Assembly: GCA_905250075.1 (NCBI GenBank)
Contig: CAJNOP010000017.1
Location: 2,218,770 to 2,282,769, forward strand
Direction: 5' to 3'
DNA from: Rotaria sp. Silwood1
Taxonomy: Eukaryota > Rotifera > Eurotatoria > Philodinida > Philodinidae
DNA length: 64,000 bases
Shown: one piece after another, positions 25,108 through 36,908 of the stretch
How the letters are laid out: each line of letters opens with the position of its first letter
Position numbering within the stretch: the first letter of the stretch is position 1
Translations under genes and position numbers: made by a program
The notes under the pieces: model-generated
Seen by the model: the letters and a program-made list of their open reading frames with translations, nothing else
Databases searched by the model: none
Told to the model about the DNA's origin: nothing

Positions 25108-25981
25108 TGGTAGTTTTAGGTGATCGTCTTTTTAATTTATGTAAAAAATCAAAAATTTATATTTTGATTCTTGCGTCGATTGCTTAGTCCTTTCATGGAC
25201 TGTCTCTTAAAAGAGATTGCTATGAATTGCATTTTTAGGCAATAAGACAGTTGGTGAAATTTTCTTCTTAAAGAAAAAAGGAAATCATCAATTTCTTTTG
25301 ATACTGATTTTATTGTTAAATTATTAATTTAAGTCTTTTTTTGAATGAATGACTCAGAGTAGCCCATTCGTGCAATCTACTTCTGGTATATCATCAGTAC
25401 TTATGAGTTTCGTTGTTTACTGGCGGTAGTGCGAAAAAACGTACAACATAAGTTATTACATAGAGAACAAAAAAGCCACATCTTGCATGACAGACGTATA
25501 CAGGTGGGATTAAATAGGAACAAATGATGATTTTACATAGAAAAAAAACCTTTTCTTCGATTTAATTTGATCAAATTTCTCGTCATATCATTGGAAAATT
25601 TTCATTGATTTTGCATTGAAAATCATCTCTATAGTTCATTATGTACTAATTCAAGAGTAATATGTAACAATTTTTTACTATACCTAATACTCACCCGATC
25701 TGCACATGTGTTTGAAAGAAGAATGGAAGAAAAAAAAAACGCTGTTGATGAAGTAGTCATTTTTATTCTTCCAACTATTGGTTTGCCAACATGTTTTTTG
25801 AGTGACTCGTTCTTTTTTTCCTCTAGATCACAGTGAATAGATGTGAGTGGAAGAACACATTTACTTTAGAAGCAAATATTTGTTACGCGAAAAAAAAAAG
25901 GCTTTTGGAAGTTTTCTTTTTATTACTGCATATTGATCTGAAAGAAGTTTTAGATTTTTAGTGATTTGAATCAATTTCTGT
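25108..25981. other. Upstream region of array gene 3
   Basis: No gene seen. Positions 25741-25793, ending GTTTGCCAACATG, match the block found before other array genes. A TTTTTAG acceptor ends at 25961, 20 nt before the ATG. Confidence 0.45.
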
Positions 25982-26784
25982 ATGTTGGACCAAGAATTTT
26001 TCGACGAGACATTAGAAATGAAACCATTGGAAACAGAAATTCGTCATTCATTCAGTCATCATATCGGCAGGTTGTGCAATCAAAAATGGAAGATAGTTGA
26101 TGAGATTACAAAATGGAGCAGTACACTTATGTCGCAAATTCAAGAGTATGTTACTCAGCAAAGAAAACTTCTCGAAGAAGTATATGAAAAGAAAGTGTGT
26201 TATCTTCACATTATACGTGATCGTATCGTTGAACAAGCTCTGATATATGAGCAGAAACAAGATAACGAACAAATTAATCAATTGCTAAGTCAACTTAATA
26301 CTTTAAAATTTGAATTAGCTACACTAACTTATATTAATCGTCCCATTGCAACGATACAATTGGTAACAGAAGAACAATTAATACAACCAAATGTAGATGA
26401 ACACAATGAATATAAGACTGAAGATGAACAATCTCCAAAGAAAGAATTCAATGATGACAAGAAAACTATGATCAATAATACTGATGTGAATGAAAACAGA
26501 CCGCCAAAAGTAACATCCACAAATACAGAATCAATAAAGTGAGTTTCTCTATCAATATATCACTTGGTTGTATGCATTTCGAACTGATTTCTTTTTGCAG
26601 TACACCAATATTAATTACAAAACCTATGAATAATGAGAATCAATCGATCATAAACAAGTCTAAATTGAAAAACAATGTCTTCGGTGATAATGAGTTACTC
26701 GGAAAATGTCCTATATGTTTTATGATATTTTCAGAGAGTATGACTGCACATAATCGAAATCTACATGTCAACGAACATTATTAA
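25982..26784 (+). CDS. Coiled-coil/UBZ1-like finger protein, array gene 3
   Basis: Exons 25982-26538 and 26601-26784, 246 residues. The coil block runs from EIRHSFSHHIGRL through ITKWSSTLMSQIQEYV and ALIYEQKQDNEQINQLL to LNTLKFELATL; here the usual Cys of the LLxxC motif is Leu. The linker is acidic and Lys/Asn-rich. The finger has Cys222, Cys225, His241 and His245 (KCPICFMIFS...HVNEHY) and the protein ends one residue later, so the acidic tail of the other members is missing. Phase-2 intron as in its paralogues. Probably a soluble adaptor; function not known. Confidence 0.87.
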
Positions 26785-27979
26785 GTTGATTAGCAAAACA
26801 AAAGTTCTATTTCCGACTTGAAAATCTTTTGAACTTTAGTCAATATTTTTTTATTCTTATGAATTTCAAAGATGATGAATACTTTATATTATTTGCATAT
26901 GTCTATGTACTAGAAATGCTAAGAATAAAATTTTCTACTTCAAAAGCATATCTAATTGATTTTGAATTATAATCAGAAGAAAACAACATCACCGTTTATA
27001 ATCAAAGCTACAACAATCATTATCACCGGTATGATTGTGATCTCTGGAAATAAATGGAGATCATACAGAACTCCTTTCATATGTGCTTATGTGTTGAAAA
27101 GAAGAAAAAAAGCATATTAACGAAGTAATTATGTTCTGTTCTTGTAAGTATTTACTTGCCAACATGTGATTGGAAGTTTTTTTTTGCATGGGTTCATGTC
27201 AACTTTTTTTCTTTTACTTAAAACGATGTTTGTATAGGATGAGAAGCACATTTTATCAAAACAATTTATGTATAGAGAGTATCCGAAAATTTCGTCAGAA
27301 AAGTCAAGGTAAATTTCTCTTACAAAATTCAACAGACATAATTTATTTATTAATAATATGTATGTTCTTTAAAGTTTTGTTCTGTATATTTACAGATAAA
27401 ATGTATGTGCTTATAAACATTAGTATAATCAAAATGATTTTTTCAATTAACAAATTTGAGTTACTTATGGTTGTGGAACGAAAATTGCAAGTCAAGTTGG
27501 ATGAAAAGATATCAAGTGAAGGATCAAGAACGTTACGAAAGATCGTCAACAACTACACAAGAAAAGTCAACGAAACTTATGAGGGTTGTGAGAAATGACC
27601 TACGATATAGTGTTCGAGTTGTCGCAAAAGCTTTCTCCATTCGACGAACAACCAGGCACCGTATTACAACTGAACATCTTTCATTAAAACATTACAAGAT
27701 ACAGTTTATTCTTGGAATTCAGCTAGCCGTTGCAACCACTTGAATACGTGATTGTAGTGCGTGTTTCACAAACATCATGACCTTTGTCAACTGTTTCTTT
27801 TGTCATTTTTGATGGTCTTTCACAACGTTCTAGATCTTTCACTGTATTAGTTTCACAAAAGTATTACAATGTAATAAAAGAATCAATAAAACTGCTTGAA
27901 CTTTCCGATCGACTATCGGAACATCTTGTATATATATATTCCACATTTTAGATTTTTATTTACTATTGCCACCTTCGTC
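26785..27979. other. Expanded upstream region of array gene 4
   Basis: Contains the shared upstream block (27120-27166, TATTTACTTGCCAACATG at its end) and, further on, a mariner-type fragment at about 27510-27741. The block lies about 810 bp from the ATG instead of the 190-270 bp seen elsewhere, so roughly 600 bp appear to have been inserted. A TTTTAG acceptor ends at 27951. Confidence 0.5.
27510..27741 (+). mobile_element. Remnant of a Tc1/mariner-type transposase (HTH part)
   Basis: The frame ending at 27741 encodes VVRNDLRYSVRVVAKAFSI, then R-R-T-T-R-H-R-I, then LSLKHYKIQF. This pattern resembles the second helix-turn-helix and linker (S-V-R...H-R-I-L...L-x-x-Y-K-I-Q) of Tc1/mariner/IS630 transposases. 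The catalytic DDE part is not visible downstream and no terminal inverted repeats were found, so it is a short dead fragment. The match is by eye and moderate. It sits between the shared upstream block and the start of array gene 4. Confidence 0.5.
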
Positions 27980-28746
27980 ATGTCAAATTATACACACCTT
28001 TATTCATCAGTTCGACAATGTCGATCAGAGACTGAAATTCGCAATTTATTCGAACGTCATATGAAAGCATTGAATGATCAAAAACAGAAGATGATTAATG
28101 AGATCACTGAATGGGAAAATAATCTTATACGTCAAATTCAAGAAAATGTTGTTAATCAAAAAGCTTTACTTGAACAAGAATCTAAATATCAACTAAATTA
28201 TCTTCAAGCTAAATGTCAAGAATTTCTCGATACAGCGTTGATATATGAAGAGAAAAAGACTAGAGAAGAAGTTCGCCTATTGATTGAACAATGTCATGAT
28301 TTAAAATTTGAAATAGGTCTATTTGAATATCCAGAACGGCTTATCCCATTTATTGAAATGCAAAAACAAAAACAACCCATAGAAGTTAAACAAGATGTCT
28401 TAAGCCAACATAAATTTAACAGTAAATCAACAACTAACGATGATTTTAGAATAGATAATAATAAAAATCTATATCCATCTACATCTTCTATATCGACATT
28501 TGCGAGTTCTAATCAAACAAAGTGAGTATAGATGATTATGATTTAATATTCAGATTTTCTTTATATTGTTTTTGAAGTCAACAATCATCGACAACTTCGT
28601 CTTTTAATCATGATAATCAAAAGTCTAATATGATAAATCATGATGATATTTTGGATAAATGTCCTGCTTGTTTTATAATCTTTCCATCAAATATGGGAAC
28701 TTATGAACGATCACAACATGTCAATCAACATTTTGAAGATAGTTGA
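27980..28746 (+). CDS. Coiled-coil/UBZ1-like finger protein, array gene 4
   Basis: Exons 27980-28521 and 28578-28746, 236 residues. The coil block is typical: EIRNLFERHMKALNDQK, then ITEWENNLIRQIQENV, ALIYEEKKTREEV, and LIEQCHDLKFEIGLFEYPER. The linker is Asn/Ser/Thr-rich. The finger reads KCPACFIIFP...HVNQHF with Cys209, Cys212, His228 and His232. The finger exon is the shortest of the family (169 nt) because the linker part is shortened. Phase-2 intron; ATG 28 nt after a TTTTAG acceptor. A soluble ubiquitin-binding adaptor is the likeliest role by analogy. Confidence 0.87.
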
Positions 28747-31323
28747 AGAACTAATGTCAGGTGTTTCATATCGAAGCATTGGCTTGTTTACATGTATTTC
28801 TGTTCTTTTCTCATGTAAGAAAAGAATATCTCATTGATGTTCTATTGTTACTGTTATATTGTCTGACATTCGAATCAACCCATTAGTTTTTATTTATAAG
28901 CAAATCTATATCAATTTTCGTAAGGCATTTTTTTCTTTCTGATGAAAAAGCAAGATGTCATTAATGCATAGAAATAAAGTACTGCTCAGAATGGTTTATA
29001 TTTACTATTCCTAGAGATACGATTACAGAGTGATCAAGTTCCACTCCGTGTATTTTTCTTTCACAACACGTTCACTTTTTATTTTATTTTCTCTCATATG
29101 AGATTTTTTCTATCTTGTCTATCATTATGGACATTTCCATCGCGCCCACCTATATATATATATATATACATATATAACGTAATTTCACAATGAAAGACAT
29201 TTCGATCTGGAAAGTTGACCTTTTAAGAGGTTTACATCCTTGACAGATACAAAATTGAGATTATTATTTTTTCTATTGATGGATATCCCATGTGGTAAAA
29301 ATCGACGAGTTAGACCGATATTACCGATCCCATTCACATCGTGGCAAAAGTACCGATATTTTGCCTATTAACCCAGGTTTATTGGTAATTTTTTTCGGAT
29401 AAAACTAGTCACTTCCATTTGATACGGAACTTAACCGTGGCATCTGTCTGAAATATCAACTCAACATGTAGATGTCTCTAAACTTCGATCCAGTTTACAA
29501 CTGCTTCCTTATGTTTCATTGATCACCACTAGCGAATCAGGTAGCTCTTGCCCGTTTACAACATAAGATGTATTGAAAAAAAATATATTCTTGACTAATA
29601 AGTTTTTAATATTTTAAACATTGTCCAAGAACTGTTTGACTCAGGATCTATAAAAATATAGTTTTTAGGAAACATTTATTTTCATTTTATTTTTTATGTT
29701 TCATTTACTACTGACGACCGAACCCATCCAATTGATAGTTTTCTTTTGAGCTTGTATTACGCTGATAAGTATAGCTCATAGTGAAGATAAAAGCTCTAAA
29801 AGGGTTAGTGCAATCGAACTTTTCTTTTCGAGTATCGACCTGAAAATTTCCTCAACCATTGCTCTGGTAGTCCTTATGATACTCTGAAAGTTTCAGTGCA
29901 AACAGATCTTTTCCTTCTCAGATAACACGTTTGCAAAAAAACATTACTGTCACACAGTAACTCCACTTTCAGGATATCATAAGAATTATGAAAGCTAATG
30001 TTGGAGGAAATTCGGATGGAAACTTATTGCGATTTTTCTTGAGATATCTTGCAATAGATTGAAAGTTCAGTAGAGTGGCCAGAAACTCTTTCAGCATTTT
30101 TATCAGCATTATGAGGTTCCTTGTGAATAGGCACATATATAGGTTATAGGTGGAATTATGCTATCAGATATTTTTAATCAACGAAAAACGAGAAAATGCT
30201 ATTCTTCTCAGATAAAATTGGATTCTTCTGTTTCGATATATTACTTACCGATCATTGAAAGCGGTCAACCCCCAAAACTAATTCGATACTTGTAACATGG
30301 GATACTTCTTGATTAATTGAGTTTTTTCAATATAGAATTCGATTTCTTGACAACATGCAATCAATGTTTCTTTCACATATCCTATAATTGAAATACTTGA
30401 ATTTAAAAATATAAACATAGGAAGTGAATACTGTCAAGAGAAGAAACCATATCCACTGCGTATACTTCGAAAGTCTCCAACTACGACTACTTTTCTACAC
30501 ATGCATATAAAAAATAGCAAGCATAACCGTTACCTCCGGGTCTTTTATATTTATATGTTAGGTTTTTTTTTATCTAAATATTTTATGTATTATATCTAAT
30601 TCACAATAGAAAAAGATAGCCGATACTAATAATACTATGTGGAAAAATTCGCTTCTAAAGCTCATCGTATGTTATCCTAATATGATAAAAGCTGAGTGAA
30701 AAGTGCTTACCTGCTTATTTCAACCAATATTTATGAAAAAAAATGAAGCCTTTTAAACTTTTGCTTGTTGAACATTTTTTTTTCTATCGTAGACGGTATC
30801 AGAGTTTGTATTTGCTATTCATGAATCCTATGTCTTGATTTACTTGATAATAATTATATCAGATCACTAAGTGACTATTGTTCCCACGTTTTCTATTACT
30901 ATAGGAGCACGTTACCTCGCTTCGTTATCGTTCAAAATTTGTTCCATGTGAAACTCTTTTTAACATTTTATATAATACTTCATGTTATTCAACATGAAAA
31001 TGATTGCCTTTTAGCTTGTCTGCTTTTATTGATGATGAAAACTTGCTTAAACATGGTTGCTCAACATAGACATGTATATAATTGAATGGAGAACGGAGAA
31101 AGAAAAACACCGACATCTTTTTCTATTCTTTCCTTTTTATTTTAACAACAGGCGTCTGCACGATGATTCGCTTTTTTCTCATCTTTTTTTTATATTTGAC
31201 TCGGTCTGTTTTTCTTCTTTTCTTCAAAACTCTGAATTCATGAAACTACTCAGAGATTTTTAGAACCAACTTCGTTTAAAAATATTATTGGTTTTCAAAA
31301 TTTTCAGATTGCCGTTTATCGCT
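28747..31323. other. Intergenic between array genes 4 and 5
   Basis: About 2.6 kb without a recognisable gene. A TA-dinucleotide run lies at 29151-29176. A TTTTCAG acceptor ends at 31307, 16 nt before the ATG of array gene 5. I could not identify the shared upstream block here. Confidence 0.45.
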
Positions 31324-32127
31324 ATGAATTATCCTTGTTATACTTATTCATCGTCATATGGATCTGGAAGACCTATCAACAGAATTTATGATATATTTAG
31401 AAGTCATTTGAATTTGTTGTATGATCAAAAACTAAAGGCAGATCAAGCGATTGAAGAATGGAGCATCAATCTGACGGCTCAAATAAGAGATAATGCATCC
31501 AAACAAAAATCTCTTGTTCAACATGTTTATGGAAATCAGCGAAAATACTTTGAGTACATGCGTGATCAATTCTTTGAAACCAGTATTATCTATGAACAGA
31601 ATAGGGACACTGAAGAAATTAATCGACTTCTCGAAAAATGTAAAACTTTGGAAGTAGAATTAGTTAAATTAAATTATCCTTCAAGAGACACACCATTTAT
31701 TGAAGTTATACCAGTAGAACCGTCAGAACAAATGGATCATAAAAAACTCAATCAAAGTAAAACAGCAAATGGAGAATTTGAAAAGCCACTAGTACAAAAG
31801 AGTGCAACTGAATCTTTGCTTGGCAGACGAGACTTTGACGTTAACTCATATTCGAACTCAACGTATGCAACTTCAAATCCAATAAAGTAAGTGGTCAAAT
31901 TATTGACTTAACTCATTTTACAATTTTCAAACTTATTTTACAGTCAAATATCGGCGAATACTTCTGTTCTTTCCACAAGTGATAATGATTATAATAATCC
32001 AAAAGCATCGGGTATTGACGATGATAAATTGAACGATAAATGTCCAGTATGTTACATGATATTTCCACGTCACATGTCAACAGATCTTCGATCAATTCAT
32101 GTGGACAAACATTATGAGGATAATTGA
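31324..32127 (+). CDS. Coiled-coil/UBZ1-like finger protein, array gene 5
   Basis: Exons 31324-31886 and 31944-32127, 248 residues, the longest member. A Tyr/Ser-rich N-terminus precedes the coil block (RIYDIFRSHLNLLYDQK, IEEWSINLTAQI, SIIYEQNRDTEEINRLL, KCKTLEVELVKL) and the conserved PFIEV at its end. The linker is Ser/Asn/Asp-rich. The finger reads KCPVCYMIFP...HVDKHYEDN with Cys221, Cys224, His240 and His244. Same phase-2 intron as its paralogues. Nothing in the sequence suggests membrane or secretion targeting. Confidence 0.87.
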
Positions 32128-34530
32128 GAAAGAAAGATAGAAGAGACATAATTCAGAGATTGACTTTTTTTTGAATATTTATTTCATCAATTAAAACATT
32201 GAACATTTCATTATTTTTGTTGTTGTTTACATTGTAAAATTCCAGAATAAAAAAAATATGAGTTTAAATTTTTTCATAATTATTTTATGTTGCAAACACT
32301 AGATTAGTTTTAGCAGTAATTCGCACATTAAAACAGAAAAATCATGCGTTATCTGTGAATACAGCGAAATGAACATAAAAACTACTATGAAAATAGTTGT
32401 TGCTGTGAAAATATACTTTTATCGCTGCTTGTTCATACGGTTCTCCGATGATATCTAAGATAATAAAACCTTGGTAATTAAGAGTATATTTATCATAAAT
32501 GTATATTATGCTCTGAATGAACACGAGCTAGTTACAAAAGAACTGACTTGCCAATTGTGATCCATGAAAAATTAGGAAGAGACTGTAAATTGGATTTTGA
32601 TTAGTAGACATTTTCATACCATGCTGGCGTTTCAGGAGAATTCAGCATGCCGACATAATGTGATGCTCGTCAAAATATGAAAAAAGCAGGTGAAAGTTAA
32701 ACGATTTTCAAAAAAAATCAATATCTTTAAGCTCAGTATCAAGCAGAAGCGACCGTTTTCATTAGAAAAAATTACAGGAAATCGCAGTCAAACAGTAAAT
32801 ACTGGCAGATTTTATTACATTCGATCTATCTTTTGTGAACAAACAAGTGACAGAAAGATAGAATACAAGATGTGTCAGAAGTGTATTGAAAAAAAAGAAT
32901 GTTGAGTCATTTTTGCACAATTGAAGCAATATCCATGACTTTGATATATCCAAGCTCACCGTTTGAAAAGTGTGGAAAAAATATTGCATAGAATTTTTTA
33001 AGAAATCGGTTTATTTTCGTTATCGATTCTTATTGTGGGTTTAATATTATCTTTAGCAGACGTCATCTTTCATGCATCCTCTGAGAAAAAATTCAAATGA
33101 CACTAAGTGTTATGAACATGGAATCCATTGAATGAAACCATCTCTTTGAAATCGACATAGTAGAAAAATGTTGCTCAGAAATTATTATATTTTATCATTG
33201 AAACTTGAAAAATTTCATTTTGTCGAATTAATTACTGAGTTCTGTTCTGAATCAATATGTTTTTGTAAAAAAAAAAAAACTTTACTGATAACTAGAACAT
33301 TTGATGACGATACACTTTTACTGGTAACATAGATTTCAACAGCTTCTTCTTCTATCCTTACTGTGAAACATTCACAATGTATTCCGTTCAATACAATATC
33401 ACTGATAACATCATCGCGAATGAGGTGCGGATGTGAGTTAGGATATTGGTGAAGATACACAAGAGACTAGTACTCACATCAATATTCACACACCTGTGAA
33501 GAGTAGTTCTGCGACCCATTGCTCTAGCATCGACATGGAACTATTCAAAACATCTCCCATAATAATTATGATTGTCATATTCTATTTTTCAAACTTAATT
33601 CGATGAATCATTGCTGAATCAACGAGAAAATAGATGCAAACTATTACTGAGTTATATCAATGTAATGAATATAGAACCAAGAGTATCGAGAGCTATGAAC
33701 ACAAAAGAAAATTGTTCAGTTAAAACAAAATATGTTATACAATCTTGGTTATTTGTTTAAACCATTGTTTCTGATTTTGAAAAAAACAGAGGTCATATAG
33801 TGATGTGAAATGTTTTCAACTTTTTTTCTGTGTTACTGGCTCTATCTTTGCCAACGATATTCTTACTCATTGGCTTAATTCTTCATCTAATTCTCGTTCA
33901 TTCGATTGAGAAGATACATGGAGCTGCAAGCTGCTCATTCACATACTCATGGGAAAAATACAACATTTGGCTCATTCATCACAACATACAATCAGAAGTA
34001 CATGCACTTTTCTGAGAACGCAATAATAAACGAACTGGATGATACTTCACTGAGTCGAATATGAAAACATAACTTGCTATTACACACATTAGAAGCAAGA
34101 AACTGAAATGTTTTCTTACCATGACGAGAAGACATTTGAAGACTTCTATGAACAAAGTATAAGTTCACTCTACCAATGTACCTAAAAGTATTGATAGGAC
34201 ATTAATTATTCATACAGTGAAAATTGAATTTTTTTTATAGAAGACGAACTGGAAATTTAATAAAAGGTTTTCAGAAGATCAAAATCATTATATGAACTGA
34301 GATTATTATTGCATCACAATAAGTGTAACACACCGAAATATAACAACAAAAATATTTTGATATTCTAAAATCGAATTCTCAAGTGTATGACAATCTAACA
34401 AAAAAAAATCGAAGGAAATTATTCACCATTATTAAAATGCAATATTTCTCTTTATTGAACTAGTGTTCGAATGTAAGATTTCATGCACTTATAAACATAA
34501 GATTATTGATTGTTCATTTGTTTGAGCTAA
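32128..34530. other. Intergenic between array gene 5 and the kelch remnant
   Basis: About 2.4 kb. A minus-strand frame at 33215-33460 is somewhat protein-like but unrecognised. Otherwise AT-rich with nothing supported. Confidence 0.4.
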
Positions 34531-36908
34531 TTAATATAATTCTGAACTATTCAGAAAAATACTACCGATTCCACCAACAACTAACACTTTTGCATTTGTT
34601 AATATGGATTCTGTATGGTCATATCTTGCATTATTCATGGTAGCTGTCATTGTCCAAGTTCCTGCTGATGGATCATACAACTCAGCTGTATTTAGGCCTA
34701 CATTACCATTATATCCACCAGTAACTAATACACTTCCATTTGTTAAGACAGATGCTGTGTGTCCACTTCGTGCATTAGTCATACTACCAGTCGTGGTCCA
34801 AGTTTCTGTTGATGGATCATACAATTCAGCACTATTTAAATAAAAGCTACTATCAATTCCACCAGTAACTAACACTTTTCCATCTGTTAATACGGACGCT
34901 TTATGCCAGTATCGTGCATTAATCATACTACCAGTGTTAAGCCATCCTAAAAGAACCATTTGAATATATTTACACTCAAAATGGGAGTATCATCGAACAT
35001 ACAAGATTGTCTATATCTCAGTGAATTGTTTTAAAAATATTGTAAAATGAAAATTGTTTTTTATTTGAAACGCGAAAGGTTTTGACATTCTATAGACTAA
35101 AAGTAAGCTCCAACTTTCTAGCAGTCATATGGCTTGGTCTATCTTTCGATTATATACAAACTCAGGCAATTATAATCGTAGAATATAAAGTGTCTATCGA
35201 CAATGGGAACCTCTTCTCTACTCCCTTATAAGTTCGTGATTCCCAAATTCAAAAGACAACAGTGTTCAAGATATATGTCGAATTCATATCAAGAACAACA
35301 GAATCCTGTACAAAAATGAATTCATAATTGCAAAACGTATCTTAGATAATATGTTACTTAAGCTGTTAGAAATCATGGAACTGTAGAAGAATTTACCATT
35401 ACTCTTTGATTCTCCAACAATTTATTATACTACCTGTAAAAGTTATTCAACTATTGAGAAACTTCTATTTCTGTATTCCTGAATACCGTTAACTGAGATA
35501 ATTCTCTTCTAATAAAGCACATTTAATCATATATATACTTAGGTTGATGATTTCAGGCTTCTGAAAGAAACTGGTTTTGCCGGCTTCGATTGAAAAAATG
35601 CGAGAAAAACATCAGAAATCGATAGAACTTGATAATAGTATTTCGGTTTGCAAAGTCTTCGGATTCATTCCATGATTTCATGCCTTTTTTCGACTGGAAG
35701 TACAAAAAATGACATGGAAGTCACTGTAAAAATGCCAAGACTTTTTTGCTTGTGATACTGCTTCTTAGTTTTATCAATTTGCGTGTCTTTCTTCCTGAAC
35801 TGGCTTGTGTTTCTTGACCGTGACACCATAATAAATAAATGTTTTCATTAACGTCTTAATCTATGAAGATCTGACCTAATTAAATTGTCTCAAATTAGAA
35901 ACATGCATGTATTTAATGTAAAGAATGTCTTTGTCCATGTTAAGACTGTTGATTTCATCTGACATTTTCAATAAAAAAAGATATCTTTAGGTTGAATAAT
36001 GAAAAAAGTCTCTAAAGAAATTTTCCCGAATGTTTCTACAATCATACATACAATTAATTCTGAAACAAAAAAAACAAGGTATGTGATTTGCTCATTTTAC
36101 TTTCGCTGGAAGCTTTATTAACAACTCTTTCTTAAAACAAGAAAAAACAAATCTTAAAACTTTAACAGAATTGATTACTTTCGTACTCGCCAAATTTCCA
36201 GTATCACATTGATCTCTTATATGTTTAATATATGAAAAACTTCAATCGATTTCGATTTTCATTCTTATCCTTAATTTAGTCCTTCAGATTTATGCTTATC
36301 GATTCTTTAGGTTCTTATAACTGTACGCTAAGACTCATTTAAACGTGAATTTATAAAATCGAATTGAGTCTCAGCTACAATCCCGATAAAACAATTTAAT
36401 TGGTTTCTATACACTCAAAAATCGGAGTAGTGTGTTGTTTTACCTAATTTACAGAAATTCATCGATGACAACGGTAAACATACTGCTTGTGGTGAACAGT
36501 ACGAGTTGACGATGCATACAGAAGTATTTGATGTACAAGTATAAGTAATATTGTTACATGGTTCCAAAAATAGAACATAGAAAACCGGGAGCACAATAAC
36601 TATTATTACTGAATGTACGGTAATCGAAACAAGGTGTTAATGATGAACGACAGCTACCATTATTATTAGAGCTAGCATTACATTGTTGTAAAGAACAATT
36701 TAATACTGGTTGCCATGCGGTATGAGATGATGAAGTCAATGTAAATTGGACAGTTGCATTATTTTGATCACAATAGTAATTAGTTATTGACGTAACTTGA
36801 ACTAAATATTGTTTAAACTATGAAAGACTGAAATGATAAGCAATAAATCAGCAAACCTTTTACATATGATAAGAAGATGCTGAAAAATAAAGCTAACATA
36901 AATCGCAT
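34531..36908 (-). pseudogene. Secreted kelch-repeat protein gene, decayed or truncated
   Basis: Exons by splice signals: 36908-36857 (signal peptide, MRFMLALFFSIFLSYV), 36801-36444 (Cys-rich segment with CNASSNNNGSC and CAPGFLC) and 34946-34531. The last exon encodes about two and a half kelch repeats of the type GSMxNARxxHTASVLT, then VLVTGG, then LNSAELYDPS, close to bacterial kelch/galactose-oxidase-like repeats. The middle exon is one base too long: the frame entering it meets TAA near 36556, while the frame fitting the last exon (CNNITYTC and onward) is shifted by one. The last repeat breaks off at NSSELY followed by a stop, well short of a full propeller. So it is a pseudogene, a truncated gene or a sequencing error. 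It lies on the opposite strand inside the array. A bacterial origin is inference. Confidence 0.65.

Noticed and set aside
29151-29176. TA repeat that could be a regulatory or structural element
   Set aside because: Simple dinucleotide repeat with no gene nearby that it clearly serves.
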